This document shows positions 1-5,293 of a DNA stretch of 5,293 bases, piece after piece. Position numbers and translations under genes: made by a program. Position 1 is the stretch's first letter. Every line of letters starts with the position of its first letter. The DNA lies in NCBI GenBank assembly GCA_021817025.1, contig JAKAWF010000268.1, positions 1-5,293 on the forward strand, written 5' to 3'. A model generated the notes under the pieces. That model saw only the letters and a list, made by a program, of their open reading frames with translations, was not told where the DNA came from and made no database searches. The stretch comes from a bacterium. GTDB lineage: Bacteria > Chloroflexota > Dormibacteria > UBA8260 > Bog-877.

Positions 1-567
1 GCTGGTGAGGGCGGTACCGAGGACGTCCATAAGCTCCTCGGACACCACCAAGTGGCTGAGCGCCTGGCGCAGCTGGTCCCGCCCCACGACCGGCGCCTCG
101 TCCACGAGGGATCGGGCGCTCTCCAGGTAATCGTTGAGGTGGACGGGCGCCGGGCCGGCGTACTGGTTGAGCTCCAGCAGCTCCCGGGCCCGCTCGCGCC
201 CCAGGCTGGTGACCAGGTACTGGAGGCTTTCGGCGAAGTCCGTCCCCGGCCCCGCGGTGCCCCGGATCCCGGTGGTGCCGCAGTAGCCCTCCGAGGCCAG
301 GAAGTTGAGGGCCTCGGAGGTGATGGACCAGGGCAGGCAGGCCCGGGCGGCGATGTCGCGGCCGAGGATGTTGCCGTTGAAGTACATGATCTTGAGCACT
401 AGGTCGGCCACGAAGGAGAAGGGTAGGGCCAGCTCCTCCAGTGACCTCGGGGGCTCGGGGCGGAACCCCGGGCCCCGGCCCTGAGCCTCGAAGGCGAGGG
501 CGTGTTCCGTCCGATACCCGCCCTGCCGGACGGCTCCGCGCTGGCGCTCGAGGCTTCTTGGGTCCAT
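1..567 (-). CDS. AAA-family ATPase with winged-helix N-terminus, partial (C-terminal part beyond window)
   Basis: The minus-strand frame is open from ATG at 567 to the window edge, giving 189 residues. An in-frame TGA at 585-583 lies just upstream, and a Shine-Dalgarno AAGGA at 577-573 sits 5 nt before the ATG, which fixes the start. Residues about 1-43 are polar, Arg/Gly/Pro-rich and probably disordered. Residues about 44-128 look like a winged-helix module (LVLKIMYFNGNILGRDIA, then LPWSITSEALNFLASEG, then a beta-wing ending YLVTSLGRERA). A linker with NQYAGPAPVHLNDY follows at 134-147. The segment LSHLVVSEELMDVLGTALTS at 170-189 matches, from memory of the family, the stretch just before the Walker A loop (GPPGNGKT) in a group of bacterial AAA ATPases often annotated simply as 'AAA family ATPase'. 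The Walker motifs themselves fall outside the window, so ATPase identity is by family resemblance. The substrate is unknown. It lies downstream of the tad genes on the same strand, but about 890 bp of IS debris separates them. Confidence 0.8.
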   Translation of the reverse strand, partial: MDPRSLERQRGAVRQGGYRTEHALAFEAQGRGPGFRPEPPRSLEELALPFSFVADLVLKIMYFNGNILGRDIAARACLPWSITSEALNFLASEGYCGTTGIRGTAGPGTDFAESLQYLVTSLGRERARELLELNQYAGPAPVHLNDYLESARSLVDEAPVVGRDQLRQALSHLVVSEELMDVLGTALTS

Positions 568-572
568 GGTGA

Positions 573-577
573 TCCTT
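573..577 (-). promoter_or_regulatory. Shine-Dalgarno site of the AAA ATPase gene
   Basis: The minus-strand sequence AAGGA stands 5 nt upstream of the ATG at 567. It is the best ribosome-binding match in the area and, with the in-frame TGA at 585-583, decides the start of this gene. Confidence 0.7.
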
Positions 578-585
578 GATGGTCA

Positions 586-967
586 GGGTAGCTGCCGCGC
601 GAAGCGGAGGGGTGGCGGCCAAGTCACGGCCGCGTCCACTGGTAGGAACGCGCCCGTGAGCCGGATCAACCAAAACCACCAAGTGCGGCCCGGGCATCGT
701 ACTGGCTGGACGGGTAGCGTGTGGTGGCCCCTGGTGGAAAACCATTCTCCACTACCCAGTGCCCGGAGCGGGGCTGCCGAAGTGCGCAGGCGGCTGCGCG
801 GGCACGGGCCCGCGGGAGTCCATGTCACCTCTACCCAGACGTGGCGCCAGCCACTTGCCCCGTCACCTGTCGAAGTGCTCAGGCGCTAAAGGGACCGTGA
901 CTCCGGACTTGAGGGCGGCGAACCGCGCCTCGAACCGACCTTTTGTCCGAAGAGGCCTGGGGAGTCG
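586..967. other. Gene-free stretch between AAA ATPase and IstB remnant
   Basis: No frame here reads like a conserved protein on either strand; the open frames present are Arg/Pro/Ser-rich and look like GC-rich chance frames. A short perfect inverted repeat (GCGCAG-gcgg-CTGCGC) lies at 784-799 without a T-run, so it is not a clear terminator. The stretch around 718-760 (TGGTGG...GGAAAACCATTCTCCACTACCC) has the feel of IS21-family terminal or inter-element sequence, but I cannot align it. A promoter for the AAA ATPase gene is expected between about 590 and 750 on the minus strand, yet I find no convincing -35/-10 pair. Confidence 0.5.
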
Positions 968-1171
968 GTCATCCTGACTTCCAACCGCGGCTTCTCAGAG
1001 TGAGTCCAGCTCTCCGCCGACCAGGTGGTCGCCAGTGCCCCTGTGGACCGTCTCGTGCACGACGCCGTGCTCAATATCGGGGGCCAGAGCTACCGGATGC
1101 GAAGTCACCAGGAACCCACCGCTCGCAAGGGAGAACCGGCTGAGGCCAGCGAGCCGAGATGGCTCGAGTGA
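968..1171 (+). pseudogene. istB: IS21-family IstB helper ATPase, C-terminal remnant with internal stop
   Basis: In the plus frame beginning at 968 the translation reads VILTSNRGFSE, then TGA at 1001-1003, then VQLSADQVVASAPVDRLVHD and AVLNIGGQSYRMRSHQ, ending at TGA 1169-1171. This is the well-known C-terminal block of IstB, the AAA+ helper of IS21-family transposition: the 'TSN.(G/P)F.EW' motif (sensor-1 region), '(A)DRLlHh' and 'i.G.SYR.r.h'. The family has Trp at the position now occupied by TGA, so a TGG-to-TGA change explains the stop. The N-terminal two thirds, including Walker A and B, are absent, and the similarity fades upstream of about 960. IstA is not in the window. The remnant is on the opposite strand to all other genes and cannot make a functional helper. 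Identification is by motif reading and is strong over about 45 residues. Confidence 0.85.
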
Positions 1172-1461
1172 GTCAGCGACCTTTTCCCTCGCCAGGCAAG
1201 GCTTCGGCTGGCTGGCCGGGGTCCCCTGCCCTGACACTATTGCTACGAATCGTCCACTCAGCTTAGTGTGGCACTCCCCCTGGCTAGCGCAATAGGGAAA
1301 CTCAACCTGACTGACCACGGCGTCGCGCTCTTGCCAGGCCGCGTGTGGCGTCTCGCGTGCCAAGGACCTGCCCGATGCTCACTGGCTAGTCAACCCCACC
1401 TAGCGCGTCCGAAGCGACGACCAAGATCCGGCCGCAAGCCTAGAAAAAGAACTATGGTGCG
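1172..1461. other. Non-coding stretch, possible degraded right end of the IS21-family element
   Basis: No credible gene is visible. It lies directly downstream of the IstB remnant, where IS21-family elements carry their right terminus with several short repeated transposase-binding sites. An 8-mer CTGGCTAG occurs at 1280-1287 and again at 1382-1389, with a related ctggctgg near 1209, and CTAGCGC recurs at 1284-1290 and 1400-1406. The stretch near 1267-1315 (gtggcactcc...ctgactgacc) is the most end-like. This is suggestive only. No hairpin with a T-run is seen after the stop of the last tad gene, so I cannot place a terminator for that operon. Confidence 0.35.
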
Positions 1462-2001
1462 CTACGAGCTCACCGAGGGGATGGTCCAATATGCAGTAGA
1501 GGACGCGGTGATCGTGCTCGGTCCAATGCGAACAAAGGCTTCAAGCGGCGTATATGGAATAGTGATTGTTACTGTGCACGTGTCGGAAGCAGCATTCGGT
1601 GTATTGGAAATGTTCCCGCTACCTTCAGCAGCCATGACTTCTTGGGCAAATGGTCCGGCAGTTGCTGCTGCTGCCGCTACTAATCCATTGGTGCTGTCAG
1701 TAGGGTCCACCGTCGTACCAGTGCTACCGGAGTACATGCAGTACGGCCCGGGATACGTCTGGTAGGTGGGGGCCGGTCCAGTTACCTGGATAAAATTAGA
1801 GGCAGCGACCTCCCAGCTTGCGGCCTCGCGAGCGGCATTAGTGACCGCTGATACTTCAAGGACGTACCAGATCCCGGAAAACAGTGCCCAAATCAGGAAG
1901 AAAAAGAGGGGGGCTACCAAGGCGAACTCGACAAGGGACGCACCGGTACTGTGCCCCCGACCGCGTGGAGTAGCGCAAGCGGGTTCTCTGGACCGGGTCA
2001 C
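1462..2001 (-). CDS. TadE-like pseudopilin / minor pilin (179 aa)
   Basis: The protein starts with a basic, polar leader (residues 1-20), then GASLVEFALVAPLFFFLIWA and a single membrane helix to about residue 48, then AREAASWE and a Thr/Ser/Ala-rich extracytoplasmic domain to residue 179. This is the TadE-like family signature (PF07811). Gly20 followed by ASLVE puts Glu25 at +5 of a type IV prepilin-like cleavage site (G|xxxxE), the pattern handled by the TadV prepilin peptidase in Tad systems. TadE proteins are processed pseudopilins required for Flp pilus assembly; that role is known for the family and inferred here. Only two Cys are seen in the extracytoplasmic part (in PYCMYS and DTCTVT), so one disulfide is possible. 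The start is GTG at 2001-1999, overlapping the TGA of the preceding gene by 4 nt (GTGA). No good Shine-Dalgarno is visible, so translational coupling is likely. It is the last gene of the cluster; the stop is TAG at 1464-1462. Confidence 0.88.
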   Translation of the reverse strand: MTRSREPACATPRGRGHSTGASLVEFALVAPLFFFLIWALFSGIWYVLEVSAVTNAAREAASWEVAASNFIQVTGPAPTYQTYPGPYCMYSGSTGTTVDPTDSTNGLVAAAAATAGPFAQEVMAAEGSGNISNTPNAASDTCTVTITIPYTPLEAFVRIGPSTITASSTAYWTIPSVSS

Positions 2002-2468
2002 GGTGTTGCGGGCTCATAGATAAAGTTCGAACTGGTTGCTTTGAGCGTAATGCCCATGGGTACAAAGGGAGTCAGGGGTGTAAAGAGACAAGAGACTGTG
2101 ACGTACTCGTAAAAGGAACCAGACACGGGATAGATGTTACTGTTGTCGGACGTAGGACCCGAAGGCGAGGGTGACTGGTTTTGGGTAACCTTGATTGAAG
2201 CGCAGGACAGCAAGGATCCCGCGTAGGACTTGCTGACGAGCGCCTCAAGGTATGCGGAGGAGAACGACTGCGGTCCCGTTGGGGTTGCAGTATTCGAAGA
2301 ATTATTTGCGACGAACAAGGCCGCTTGCGCGGCGCCATTACTCGTTTCGATCCCCATGAAGTACACGCGCGCCAAGTCTACGCCCCCAGCAACAAGCAAG
2401 AGCAGCAAGGGGAGCACGAGTGCGAACTCAACGAAGGCTTGGCCTCTAGCGAGTTTGGGAGATCTCAA
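1998..2468 (-). CDS. TadE-like pseudopilin / minor pilin (156 aa)
   Basis: A very short leader of nine residues (MRSPKLARG) precedes QAFVEFALVLPLLLLLVAGG, a single membrane helix running to about residue 36, and then DLARVYFMGIETSNGAAQAA. The rest is an extracytoplasmic Ser/Thr/Pro/Asn-rich domain with two Cys (LSCASI and VSCLFT) that could pair. Gly9 and Glu14 form the G|xxxxE prepilin-like site, and the motif VEFALVLPL is the TadE-like hallmark (PF07811). The apparent start is TTG at 2468-2466, only 2 nt after the TAA of the upstream gene. No ATG or GTG lies between the upstream stop and the membrane helix, and the next GTG (codon 18) would cut into the helix. The site preceding it is not purine-rich (CCTAAAG), so translation probably depends on coupling to the upstream gene. 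It overlaps the downstream gene by 4 nt. The expected role is minor pilin or assembly factor beside the other two Tad proteins. Confidence 0.85.
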   Translation of the reverse strand: MRSPKLARGQAFVEFALVLPLLLLLVAGGVDLARVYFMGIETSNGAAQAALFVANNSSNTATPTGPQSFSSAYLEALVSKSYAGSLLSCASIKVTQNQSPSPSGPTSDNSNIYPVSGSFYEYVTVSCLFTPLTPFVPMGITLKATSSNFIYEPATP

Positions 2469-2470
2469 CT

Positions 2471-3808
2471 TTAGGTTGCGTACAGTTGGACGGCCACCGA
2501 CTCGGCAGACTGGGTTCCGGCGACATTGCCGCAGATAGTTGGATCGGTAACTGGATCACAGAGATAGCCGGTGGGAGCAAGTGCCGAGCTGTCCAATATC
2601 TGGGCTATACACGGCGTACTTGTCCCAGACAAGGCGTTGTTACACCCGGGAGCGACGGCTTGAACATAGGCGTAGCCGACGACGCACATGTCCCAGTGGC
2701 CAGGTGGAGACGGAGGGTTGAAGGTAGACCCCGGTCCGCACTGGCTGTCATGCCAGGGAGCAGGACAGGACGATCCTGTGCATGGAGACCATGTACTCGA
2801 AGTGCCCAGCCAAGTGAGAAACGGTACGAGGAACCTTTGTCCCGTACTTATAGGCGTAAGTGTGGGGGCTCGGGTTCCGCCGCCTGCATTGAACCATCCA
2901 GGTACGGTGGGAGGGACGGGGTAGAATGGCTGATGTAGGTCGCCTTTGAAGCTGCTGTCAGTGTCATTTGGGCTCCCGCAGGTGGCTTGCTGAGCGTACC
3001 CTCCTCCACTTTGGCCACTGCCACCCTTATTGTTGTAGTACATAACGTAGTCGCCGGGCACTGGGGGACCACTCTGCGGGGCCCACGGGTTCAACGTTGG
3101 AGAAGAACTAGAGCAGTCATACCAGACGGCGTACGGTGCAACACCAATCGGCAGCCCAAAAATCGAGGTGGCATTGGCTGCCTGACTCGCGTGGGTGATG
3201 CCGAGGACGCCAAGCAAAGGAGTGGGATTGGAATTCGTCGTGGCGACTTCTACTCCGTCTACGGGGAGTGGTCCGAGCGCGTCAGAGATCGCCGCTAGGC
3301 CGTTACATTGTGGTACTGGGGGTGAAGCGATTGTGGCGGGATAAAACTGACAGACTACGCATTGGCCAGACCCTGGACTTGGAGTGGAGGCAGCGAGGCC
3401 GGTGGCGCACAGTGGGTTCTGCGTGGCGCTTCCAGTTGTGGCGCCTTCAGTTGTGGCGCCAGTGACCAGAAAGCCTGTGAATACGCGTGCGACCGTCGGG
3501 CCAGCGCTGTTGGTGTCAAGGACCGATACGACTGCGGAAGTAATGTCACGCAAGGTGAATGGGCTGGACGCCGAACCTGTCTGGAAGTCCGCGGCCAGCA
3601 TTCTGGCTCCGGTCTGGCTGGCGGTATCGGCTGCGCCTTGGAGCGCAGTCCGGTTCATGTAGCTTAGGCCAGCGTCGAGACCTAAGCCGACCATCCCGAC
3701 GATGACAACGGCACCGATCACGAACAGCACCATGACCTGGCCGGTCTGGCGGACAGGTCTTGAGTTGGAGCGAGTCCAGCTAGCTCGAGGACGGAGTGGG
3801 AACTGCAC
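2471..3808 (-). CDS. TadG-like secreted/membrane-anchored pilus assembly protein (445 aa)
   Basis: Residues 23-68 contain GQVMVLFVIGAVVIVGMVGL, then DAGLSYMNRTALQGAADTAS, the N-terminal 'Tad' domain of TadE/TadG-like proteins (PF13400): one membrane helix followed by the LQ.AAD..(A/S) stretch. Gly23 is in the usual place, but the +5 residue is Leu rather than Glu, so prepilin-peptidase processing is unlikely and the helix is probably a retained anchor. The remaining ~380 residues are extracytoplasmic, rich in Pro/Ser/Thr/Gly, with 14 Cys in all, including a CVVC pair; an even number suggests disulfides. A late block RFLVPFLTWLG ... HWDMCVVGYAYVQAVAPGC resembles the conserved C-terminal region seen in actinobacterial/Chloroflexota TadG-like proteins (from memory). 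I see no MIDAS (DxSxS) motif, so no von Willebrand domain. The start is GTG at 3808 with AAGGTG 7 nt upstream. First gene of the operon; the stop TAA at 2473-2471 lies 2 nt before the next start. Confidence 0.85.
   Translation of the reverse strand: MQFPLRPRASWTRSNSRPVRQTGQVMVLFVIGAVVIVGMVGLGLDAGLSYMNRTALQGAADTASQTGARMLAADFQTGSASSPFTLRDITSAVVSVLDTNSAGPTVARVFTGFLVTGATTEGATTGSATQNPLCATGLAASTPSPGSGQCVVCQFYPATIASPPVPQCNGLAAISDALGPLPVDGVEVATTNSNPTPLLGVLGITHASQAANATSIFGLPIGVAPYAVWYDCSSSSPTLNPWAPQSGPPVPGDYVMYYNNKGGSGQSGGGYAQQATCGSPNDTDSSFKGDLHQPFYPVPPTVPGWFNAGGGTRAPTLTPISTGQRFLVPFLTWLGTSSTWSPCTGSSCPAPWHDSQCGPGSTFNPPSPPGHWDMCVVGYAYVQAVAPGCNNALSGTSTPCIAQILDSSALAPTGYLCDPVTDPTICGNVAGTQSAESVAVQLYAT
3433..3460 (+). 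repeat. 15-bp-period tandem repeat inside the TadG-like gene
   Basis: The 13-mer cagttgtggcgcc occurs at 3433-3445 and again at 3448-3460, a 15-nt period, so two in-frame copies. On the coding strand it gives GATTE-GATTG in a low-complexity Thr/Ala/Gly linker of the TadG-like protein. It looks like a replication-slippage duplication in a tolerant loop. Being a multiple of three, copy-number change would alter length but not frame. Confidence 0.8.
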
Positions 3809-3815
3809 TTGTTAA

Positions 3816-3821
3816 CACCTT
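3816..3821 (-). promoter_or_regulatory. Shine-Dalgarno site of the TadG-like gene
   Basis: AAGGTG on the minus strand, 7 nt before the GTG at 3808. It is the only recognisable ribosome-binding site of the three tad genes and fits entry of ribosomes at the head of the operon with coupled translation after it. Confidence 0.6.
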
Positions 3822-4022
3822 GAGAGGCGGTGGCGCTGGGCCAAAACTAGTCGAAGGGGGGCCTTGGTCGGGAATGCCGCGCCAGGGGGGAGTGCCCGCA
3901 GTGCTCCCTGTGGAGCGGCCGAGTCGCTGGCCATGGGGGACAGAGTGAGGCTACGGTCTACTGGCTCCTGTTCGCAGGGGTCAGTGGAGCTAGGCGAAGG
4001 CGAAGTGGTTAGGCCCGACCAC

Positions 4023-4050
4023 TCTATATGGGTTTGGAAACTCAAGTGAA
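4023..4050 (-). promoter_or_regulatory. Possible sigma70-type promoter of the tad cluster
   Basis: The minus strand reads TTCACT (4050-4045), a 16-nt spacer and TATAGA (4028-4023). Each hexamer matches consensus at four of six positions. The segment is one of the few AT-leaning patches in the leader and lies in the right orientation about 215 nt before the TadG-like start. Prediction by eye only. Confidence 0.35.
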
Positions 4051-4165
4051 CACGACCCCAAGACACGTCCTTGAGTCTACGCCTGCCACGCCGCCGAATG
4101 GTGTAGTAGCGGCGGTTACGATTTCGTGAAGCAGGCGTCACGATCGTTTGGGGGGGCCACTTGAT

Positions 4166-4197
4166 GGGCAGTGGCGTCCAGAGCTTACTGTAAAAGC
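4166..4197 (-). repeat. Putative right terminal inverted repeat of the IS256-type element
   Basis: On the minus strand, 30 nt after the transposase stop, the sequence GCTTTTACAGTAAGCTCTGG continues into ACGCCACTGCCC. IS256-family ends typically carry a TTTACA...GGGAC pattern in this position, shortly after the transposase stop. The partner end lies outside the window, so neither the exact tip nor a target-site duplication can be confirmed. Confidence 0.4.
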
Positions 4198-4226
4198 TAG
4201 CAGCGCGTCCGCGAGCCGAGGACATG

Positions 4227-5293
4227 TTAGGCGGTCTTCTCCTGGTGTGGCTTCGGGTCGTTCAGCCGACTGAGATCCTGTCGATCCAGCTCCGTGAGCC
4301 CGAGGCCGTGAGCGCTGGTGATGATGCAGTCGAGGACGGCCCAGCAGAGGCTGAGGCAGCTGGTTTCCCCAGGGAAGCGGCCGACCACCTTGGTGGTGCG
4401 CCGACGAACCTCCTCCAGGGAACGTTCCAGGAGGTTACTGCTGCGCAGTCGGCGTCGGGGGCGACCTGGGTAGCGCAGATGGACGGTGAGCGCCTGACGA
4501 TCCTCAGCCAGGCAGGCGGCGGCGCTGGGGAAGGGGCGCTCCAGATCAGCGACCAGCATCCGCAACCGGTGCTCGGCATCGCTGGGGCCCTCAGCCTCGT
4601 CGAGGGCGGTCCAGTACGCCCCGCGGATCCGCTCCTGCAGGGCTGGATCCTTGGGCAGCTTGGCCATGACGTTGGTGTTGCGGAGCCGGTGCACAGCTCC
4701 ACCACCGCCCGGACCAGGCTCCGGGCTCCGTCCGTCACCACCAGCAACGGTGGCCTGAGCCCACGGCGGGTCAGTGCTCGCCCCACGTCCAGCCAGTCCT
4801 CATGGCGCTCCTACTGGCCCAGGCATACATGGAGCAGGACCCGGGTGCCGTCCGTGGTATACACCCACGCCACCCGGACCCCCTTTGGCCCCGTTGGGGC
4901 GGGTGTGCAGGTAGATGGCGTCCAGGAACAGCACCAGCAGCTCCACCTCGGCCACGGAGCGGGCCCGGAAGGCCTGGTACCGCGAGCGCAGTTGCTGGCC
5001 GATCTCGCTGACCGTGCTCTTCAAGACCTTCCCCAGGCCCGCCTCCGCCACCAGCGCCTCAATGTCTCGGTCCGAGACCCCACGGAGGCACGCGCCGATG
5101 ATCAGCGTCTCCAACGGCCGGGTTCTCAGGCAGTCCTGGACTCGGGCAGGATCTGGGAGACGAACCGCTCGGCAGTGTTGCGCAGCTGGGGCACCGCGAT
5201 CTCCAGCTCGCCCTCCGCGGTCTGAACCCGGCGTGGCCTCACCCCGTTGCGTGATCCCCGGGCCAACTCCGTGCGCTCGTACCTGACCCACTT
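4227..5293 (-). pseudogene. IS256/Mutator-family transposase, degraded, N-terminus beyond window
   Basis: Read on the minus strand, the family is unmistakable but spread over several frames. From the edge: TELARGSRNGVRPRRVQTAE ... NTAERFVSQILPE, then a one-base loss near 5141-5143. The next frame gives VQDCLRTRPLETLIIGACLR, SDRDIEALVAEAGL and LVLFLDAIYLHTRPNGAK, whose Asp (4922-4920) should be the first catalytic residue of the DDE triad. A one-base gain in the five-G run at 4883-4879 shifts to VAWVYTTDGTRVLL, a TAG at 4813-4811 (family has a sense codon, GQ.ER.EDWLD), then LLVVTDGA with the second Asp at 4732-4730. At about 4697-4694 roughly ten codons (the W...RQRCT segment) are missing, with another frame change. 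The rest, VHRLRN to TAA at 4229-4227, is intact: NLLERSLEEVRRR and FPGETSCLSLCWAVLD. Mutator transposases are about 400 aa, so perhaps 50 N-terminal residues lie outside. No active enzyme can be made unless the indels are sequencing errors. Confidence 0.93.

Larger units (their letters stand above)
3809..4165 (-). other. Gene-free leader between IS256 end and tad cluster
   Basis: About 355 bp with no protein I can recognise on either strand. A minus-strand open frame spans nearly all of it (4225 to 3812), but it has no family-like features, crosses the likely IS terminus and abuts the transposase stop, so I treat it as chance. The stretch holds a possible promoter (4050-4023), leaving an untranslated leader of roughly 200 nt. 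An inverted repeat at 3888-3908 (GGGAGTGC-ccgca-GTGCTCCC) forms a good stem only as plus-strand RNA; on the tad transcript two positions become mismatches. No known riboswitch consensus is recognised. Confidence 0.5.

Noticed and set aside
784..799. Hairpin GCGCAG-gcgg-CTGCGC as a terminator
   Set aside because: Only 6 bp with no following T-run in either direction, common by chance in GC-rich DNA.
863..976. Minus-strand stretch reading RFEARFAALKSGVTVPL and ending at TGA 865-863
   Set aside because: It looks somewhat protein-like, but I cannot tie it to a family, and its upstream half is antisense to the IstB remnant; too short to call.
995..1363. Minus-strand open frame of 122 codons
   Set aside because: It covers the IstB remnant in antisense; the IstB reading on the plus strand explains the sequence.
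1268..1765. Plus-strand open frame of 165 codons
   Set aside because: Its second half is the antisense of the TadE-like gene and its first half is non-coding IS debris.
3888..3908. Hairpin in the tad leader as a riboswitch or attenuator
   Set aside because: The stem is good only as plus-strand RNA; on the tad transcript two positions mismatch, and no riboswitch consensus is recognised.
3812..4225. Minus-strand open frame of 137 codons between transposase and TadG-like gene
   Set aside because: Arg/Ser/Pro-rich with no family-like pattern, no good ribosome site, and it runs across the likely IS terminus and the promoter region.
4224..5225. Long plus-strand open frame of 333 codons
   Set aside because: It is antisense to the transposase pseudogene, whose conserved motifs are on the minus strand; its own sequence has no recognisable domains.
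4800..5291. Programmed frameshifting in the transposase
   Set aside because: There are multiple lesions of different kinds, including an in-frame TAG and a deletion of conserved codons; IS256-family transposases are normally made from a single frame.

Overview
The window looks like a high-GC, soil- or environment-type bacterium of the actinobacterial/Chloroflexota/Dormibacterota sort. The pointers are the GC-rich coding at both ends, GTG and TTG starts, TadE/TadG-type genes, and an AAA ATPase with the winged-helix N-terminus common in those groups. This placement is inference. All live coding lies on the minus strand; the only plus-strand gene trace is a dead insertion-sequence remnant.

Layout in transcription order, from the right edge leftwards. 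(1) 5293-4227: an IS256/Mutator transposase pseudogene that enters from outside the window, with two single-base frameshifts, an in-frame TAG and a small internal deletion. A likely terminal inverted repeat of this element sits at about 4166-4197. (2) 4165-3809: a gene-free leader with a possible sigma70-type promoter at 4050-4023. (3) 3808-1462: a tight three-gene cluster of Tad (Flp) pilus or secreted-surface type: a 445-aa TadG-like protein, a 156-aa TadE-like pseudopilin and a 179-aa TadE-like pseudopilin. The junctions are a 2-nt gap and a 4-nt GTGA overlap, so the cluster is almost surely one operon. None of the three genes starts with ATG. (4) 1461-568: about 890 bp without a functional gene. 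It holds a degraded plus-strand C-terminal fragment of an IS21-family IstB helper ATPase (968-1171), broken by a TGA where the family has Trp, plus possible remnants of the element's ends. (5) 567-1: the first 189 codons of an AAA-family ATPase, cut by the window edge just before the expected Walker A loop.

The three tad genes supply membrane-anchored minor pilins or pseudopilins (TadE, TadE) and a large secreted, cysteine-rich TadG-like partner. No motor ATPase (TadA), platform (TadB/C), major Flp pilin or prepilin peptidase is in view, so those must be elsewhere if they exist. The cassette is flanked on both sides by decaying IS elements and is visibly less GC-rich than the flanking genes, which fits a horizontally moved or rearranged accessory segment. 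I see no CRISPR, tRNA, rRNA or recognisable riboswitch, and nothing that clearly amounts to a new biological system. The most useful non-obvious result is the hidden IstB remnant between the tad genes and the AAA ATPase.
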